A stretch of DNA of 13,268 nt from an uncultured Leptolyngbya sp. Lineage in GTDB: Bacteria > Cyanobacteriota > Cyanobacteriia > Phormidesmidales > Phormidesmidaceae. This document shows positions 11,549-13,268 of this stretch, one piece after another. A program made the translations under genes and the position numbers. Numbering within the stretch: position 1 is the first letter of the stretch; each line of letters begins with the position of its first letter. The stretch is from contig CALBPH010000193.1 of assembly GCA_937899365.1 (NCBI GenBank), positions 1 through 13,268 of the forward strand. Direction: 5' to 3'. The notes under the pieces were generated by a model. That model was given only the letters and a program-made list of their open reading frames with translations. It was not told the origin of the DNA and ran no database searches.

Positions 11549-12466
11549 CTGCCCAACACTGCCCAAGTCACAGTCCCCGCAACCCCCGCCAATATCGGCC
11601 CCGGCTTTGACTGCCTTGGTGCAGCCTTCACCCTCTATAACCACTTCAAATTCACCCCCACCGACCAGCCACTGACCATCACCATCAGCGGCAGCGAGGC
11701 CAACCGCCTCAGCACTGGTCCAGACAATCTTGTCTACACAGCCTTTGTCGCCCTATACCAGCATCTCAATAAGCCCATCCCCAATATCCACATTGATATT
11801 GACCTCCACGTTCCCCTATCTCGCGGTCTTGGCAGCTCATCCACTGCCATTGTCGGTGGCTTGGTCGGTGCCAACCTCCTGGCTGGCAGTCCCCTGAGCC
11901 AAACCCAACTCGCCACCCTCGCCACCGACCTAGAAGGTCACCCAGATAATGTCGTTCCCGCCCTTCTCGGTGGCTGTCAGCTTTCCGTCTATCAAAAAGG
12001 CGATGCCCTCACCCTCTGTGAAATTCCCTGGCACGATGCCATCATCCCCATTGTTGCCATCCCAGATTTTGAACTGGCCACCAGCGAAGCCCGCCGCGTT
12101 TTGCCCGACAGCTATAGCCGCAGCGACGCCATTTTTAACACAGCCCATCTGGGCTTACTCACCCAAGCCCTGGCAACGGGCAATGGAGACTGGCTGCAAC
12201 GGGCGCTTTGCGATCGCATCCACCAGCCCTATCGCAAAACCCTCATCTCCAACTATGACGACATTCACACCGAAGCACTTGCCGCTGGAGCTTGGGGCCT
12301 AGTCATCAGCGGTGCCGGTCCCACCCTCCTGGCTCTGGCCAGTCCAGAAACGGCCCCCACCGTGTGTCAAACCCTCGGTAAACCCTGGCGATTGGCCGAC
12401 ATACCTTACACCGTCCATCAATTAGCCATTGATTTTAAGGGCACCCAAGCCCAACTCATCAGCTAA
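11549..12466 (+). CDS. thrB: homoserine kinase, start codon non-canonical
   Basis: ThrB phosphorylates homoserine with ATP, the step before threonine synthase. The reading frame encodes a full GHMP kinase: substrate motif VPATPANIGPGFDCLG (9-24), the phosphate loop PLSRGLGSSSTA (89-100), E129 in EGHPDNV, and the third motif SGAGPTLLAL (254-263). Length from CTG 11549 is 305 aa, normal for the family. However, from the in-frame TAA at 11504 until TTG at 11861 the frame has no ATG, GTG or TTG, and starting at 11861 would remove both the substrate motif and the phosphate loop. CTG 11549 is the best-placed near-cognate start (ATC 11510 and ACG codons are others); no Shine-Dalgarno is evident. Either the gene uses a rare start, or a small deletion or sequence error removed it. 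The rest is intact and contains a HIP1 octamer at 12210-12217. Confidence 0.9.
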   Translation: MPNTAQVTVPATPANIGPGFDCLGAAFTLYNHFKFTPTDQPLTITISGSEANRLSTGPDNLVYTAFVALYQHLNKPIPNIHIDIDLHVPLSRGLGSSSTAIVGGLVGANLLAGSPLSQTQLATLATDLEGHPDNVVPALLGGCQLSVYQKGDALTLCEIPWHDAIIPIVAIPDFELATSEARRVLPDSYSRSDAIFNTAHLGLLTQALATGNGDWLQRALCDRIHQPYRKTLISNYDDIHTEALAAGAWGLVISGAGPTLLALASPETAPTVCQTLGKPWRLADIPYTVHQLAIDFKGTQAQLIS

Positions 12467-12941
12467 GGCCGTTGCCCCAGAAGCGTTTACACAGAAATAC
12501 CTGACCAATTTTTATTCTTTAGAATTTTTATAAACATAGGTTTACATAAGTGTGATTGGGGACATTCATAGCAATCGTTTATGTGTAATAAATTCTTAGC
12601 TTGCCGAAAGCTTTACACATCAAGGAAGTTAAGAAAAGCAAATGGTTTTCATGGAAAATGACCTTATCAAAAGTTAACTAAATTACATATACTGTGACTG
12701 GGCGTAATTCAATAGGTATTTTTCCTCATTGCCGTCCGGTTAGTTAGCCTAGTGTTTTTTTAGCGCAATGCGTTCCTGAATTCCTCCGACCTCTTCGACT
12801 AAGGCCGCCGCGAAAACAGTAGTCCTCTTGTAGGGTCCCTTACAGGGTGTGTTGCAGAGAGTAAGCCTTTCCGCTTCAAACTAGACCAACTGCCCCTCGG
12901 CAAAACGCGCCTCTGATAATGAGTTGTACGCATGAGTTGGC
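12467..12941. other. 475-base region between thrB and ndhD without a gene
   Basis: No credible coding region is seen; the longest upstream ATG frames are about a dozen codons. The first half is AT-rich and has TTTACA at 12486, 12541 and 12612 without regular spacing. A T7 run at about 12757 follows a weak stem (GGTTA/TAGCC), which could be a poor terminator. GATAAT at 12914-12919 resembles a -10 box but has no good -35. The ndhD promoter and leader should lie here. Confidence 0.5.
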
Positions 12942-13268
12942 ATGATTGTTGAACACTTTCCGTGGTTGACAGCGCTAGTTATATTTCCCCTTCTAGCGGC
13001 TATCCCCATTCCTTTAATGCCAGACATTGAAGGCAAGACTATTCGCTGGTATACCCTTGGCGCTTGCTTAGCCGAACTTGGTCTCATTCTTTATACATTT
13101 GCTACCTATTACGATCTCAATCAAGCCGGTCTGCAGCTAGTTGATAACTATGCTTGGGTCCCTCAAATTGGTCTCAACTGGTCCCTTGCGGCCGATGGCC
13201 TGTCCATGCCCCTGGTGATTTTGAGCGGTCTGGTAACCACACTGGCTGTGGTCGCTTCCTGGAATATC
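12942..13268 (+). CDS. ndhD: NAD(P)H-quinone oxidoreductase subunit 4 (NdhD), 5' part
   Basis: The first 109 codons of a proton-pumping membrane subunit of NDH-1, the cyanobacterial complex I used in respiration and cyclic electron flow in the thylakoid membrane. Recognisable stretches are the opening hydrophobic helix after HFPWL, PDIEGKTIRWYTLG (27-40), a second helix to about 57, and LQLVDNYAWVPQIGLNWSLA followed by DGLSMPLVILSG, the conserved entry to the third helix. The pattern fits the NdhD1/D2 group of the NDH-1L complex better than the NdhD3/D4 forms of the CO2-uptake complexes, judged from the KTIRWY and LNWS-x-x-DGLSMPL segments. The ATG at 12942 gives the family N-terminus; only GAG six bases upstream hints at a ribosome-binding site. 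Another ATG at 12932 is out of frame. The gene continues beyond the window. Confidence 0.93.
   Translation, partial: MIVEHFPWLTALVIFPLLAAIPIPLMPDIEGKTIRWYTLGACLAELGLILYTFATYYDLNQAGLQLVDNYAWVPQIGLNWSLAADGLSMPLVILSGLVTTLAVVASWNI

Larger units (their letters stand above)
1693..12217. repeat. eight dispersed HIP1 octamers (GCGATCGC)
   Basis: Copies start at 1693, 2278, 2799, 4804, 6926, 8877, 11215 and 12210. They lie in the LysR, IF-3, nfi, NIF3, thrS and thrB genes and one between genes. This density is typical of many cyanobacterial genomes and supports a vertically inherited chromosome rather than a foreign island. Confidence 0.95.

Noticed and set aside
11861..12466. A 201-aa ORF starting at TTG 11861 as the complete homoserine kinase
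   Set aside because: The same frame upstream encodes the conserved N-terminal substrate motif and the phosphate loop, so this is only the tail of thrB.
12486..12620. TTTACA motifs as HLR1 (RpaB) sites upstream of ndhD
   Set aside because: HLR1 needs two copies with two bases between them; these are 55 and 71 bases apart.
12642..12677. Short ORF MVFMENDLIKS between thrB and ndhD
   Set aside because: Eleven codons with no conserved feature; such frames are common by chance in AT-rich spacers.
12881..13087. Minus-strand 68-aa ORF at the right end
   Set aside because: It lies antisense to the well-supported start of ndhD.
1..13268. Phage, IS element, toxin-antitoxin, CRISPR or defence island
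   Set aside because: No transposase, integrase, spacer array or defence proteins are present; gene content and HIP1 sites point to ordinary chromosome.

Overview
The window is cyanobacterial chromosome. It holds eight copies of the octamer GCGATCGC (HIP1), which is over-represented in most cyanobacteria and would occur about 0.2 times by chance here. It also carries an NdhD of the photosynthetic NDH-1L type, a DUF4327-like small protein (a family I know only from cyanobacteria), a threonyl-tRNA synthetase without the TGS domain, and cyanobacterial-style IF-3, NIF3 and homoserine kinase proteins. The genus cannot be fixed from the sequence. Genes are mostly single or in short same-strand runs, as is usual in cyanobacteria, with no sign of phage, IS elements, CRISPR or a defence island.

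Layout. 1-1495 (minus): a run of beta-hydroxyacid dehydrogenase, yidD and a cupin gene cut by the window edge. 1591-2487 (plus): a LysR-type regulator divergent from the dehydrogenase. 2622-3209 (minus): a divergent IF-3 gene with a strong intrinsic terminator and an unusual start region. 3434-4081 (plus): an NfsB-like nitroreductase preceded by a perfect 13-bp inverted repeat. 4134-4856 (minus): nfi (endonuclease V), complete except for one in-frame TAG. 4925-6769 (plus): a large class 3 lipase with an N-terminal membrane-anchor module. 6788-7588 (minus) and 7587-8849 (plus): a NIF3-family metal protein and a Na/Pi-cotransporter-like protein whose start codons overlap head to head in one CATG. 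8888-9127 (minus): the DUF4327-like protein. 9481-11280 (plus): thrS, preceded by a 353-base leader or intergenic region with hairpins and a three-copy short repeat. 11549-12466 (plus): thrB (homoserine kinase), which has no ATG, GTG or TTG at the position its N-terminus requires. 12942-end (plus): the first 109 codons of ndhD.

Functionally this is mostly housekeeping: translation (thrS, IF-3), threonine synthesis (thrB), membrane protein insertion (yidD), DNA repair (broken nfi) and photosynthetic or respiratory electron flow (ndhD). thrS and thrB lie in the same direction and both concern threonine, with a 268-base structured spacer between them. I see no undescribed multi-gene system. The most informative anomalies are gene-level: the in-frame amber codon in nfi, the missing canonical start of thrB, the likely AUU start of the IF-3 gene, and the unrecognised N-terminal module of the lipase.
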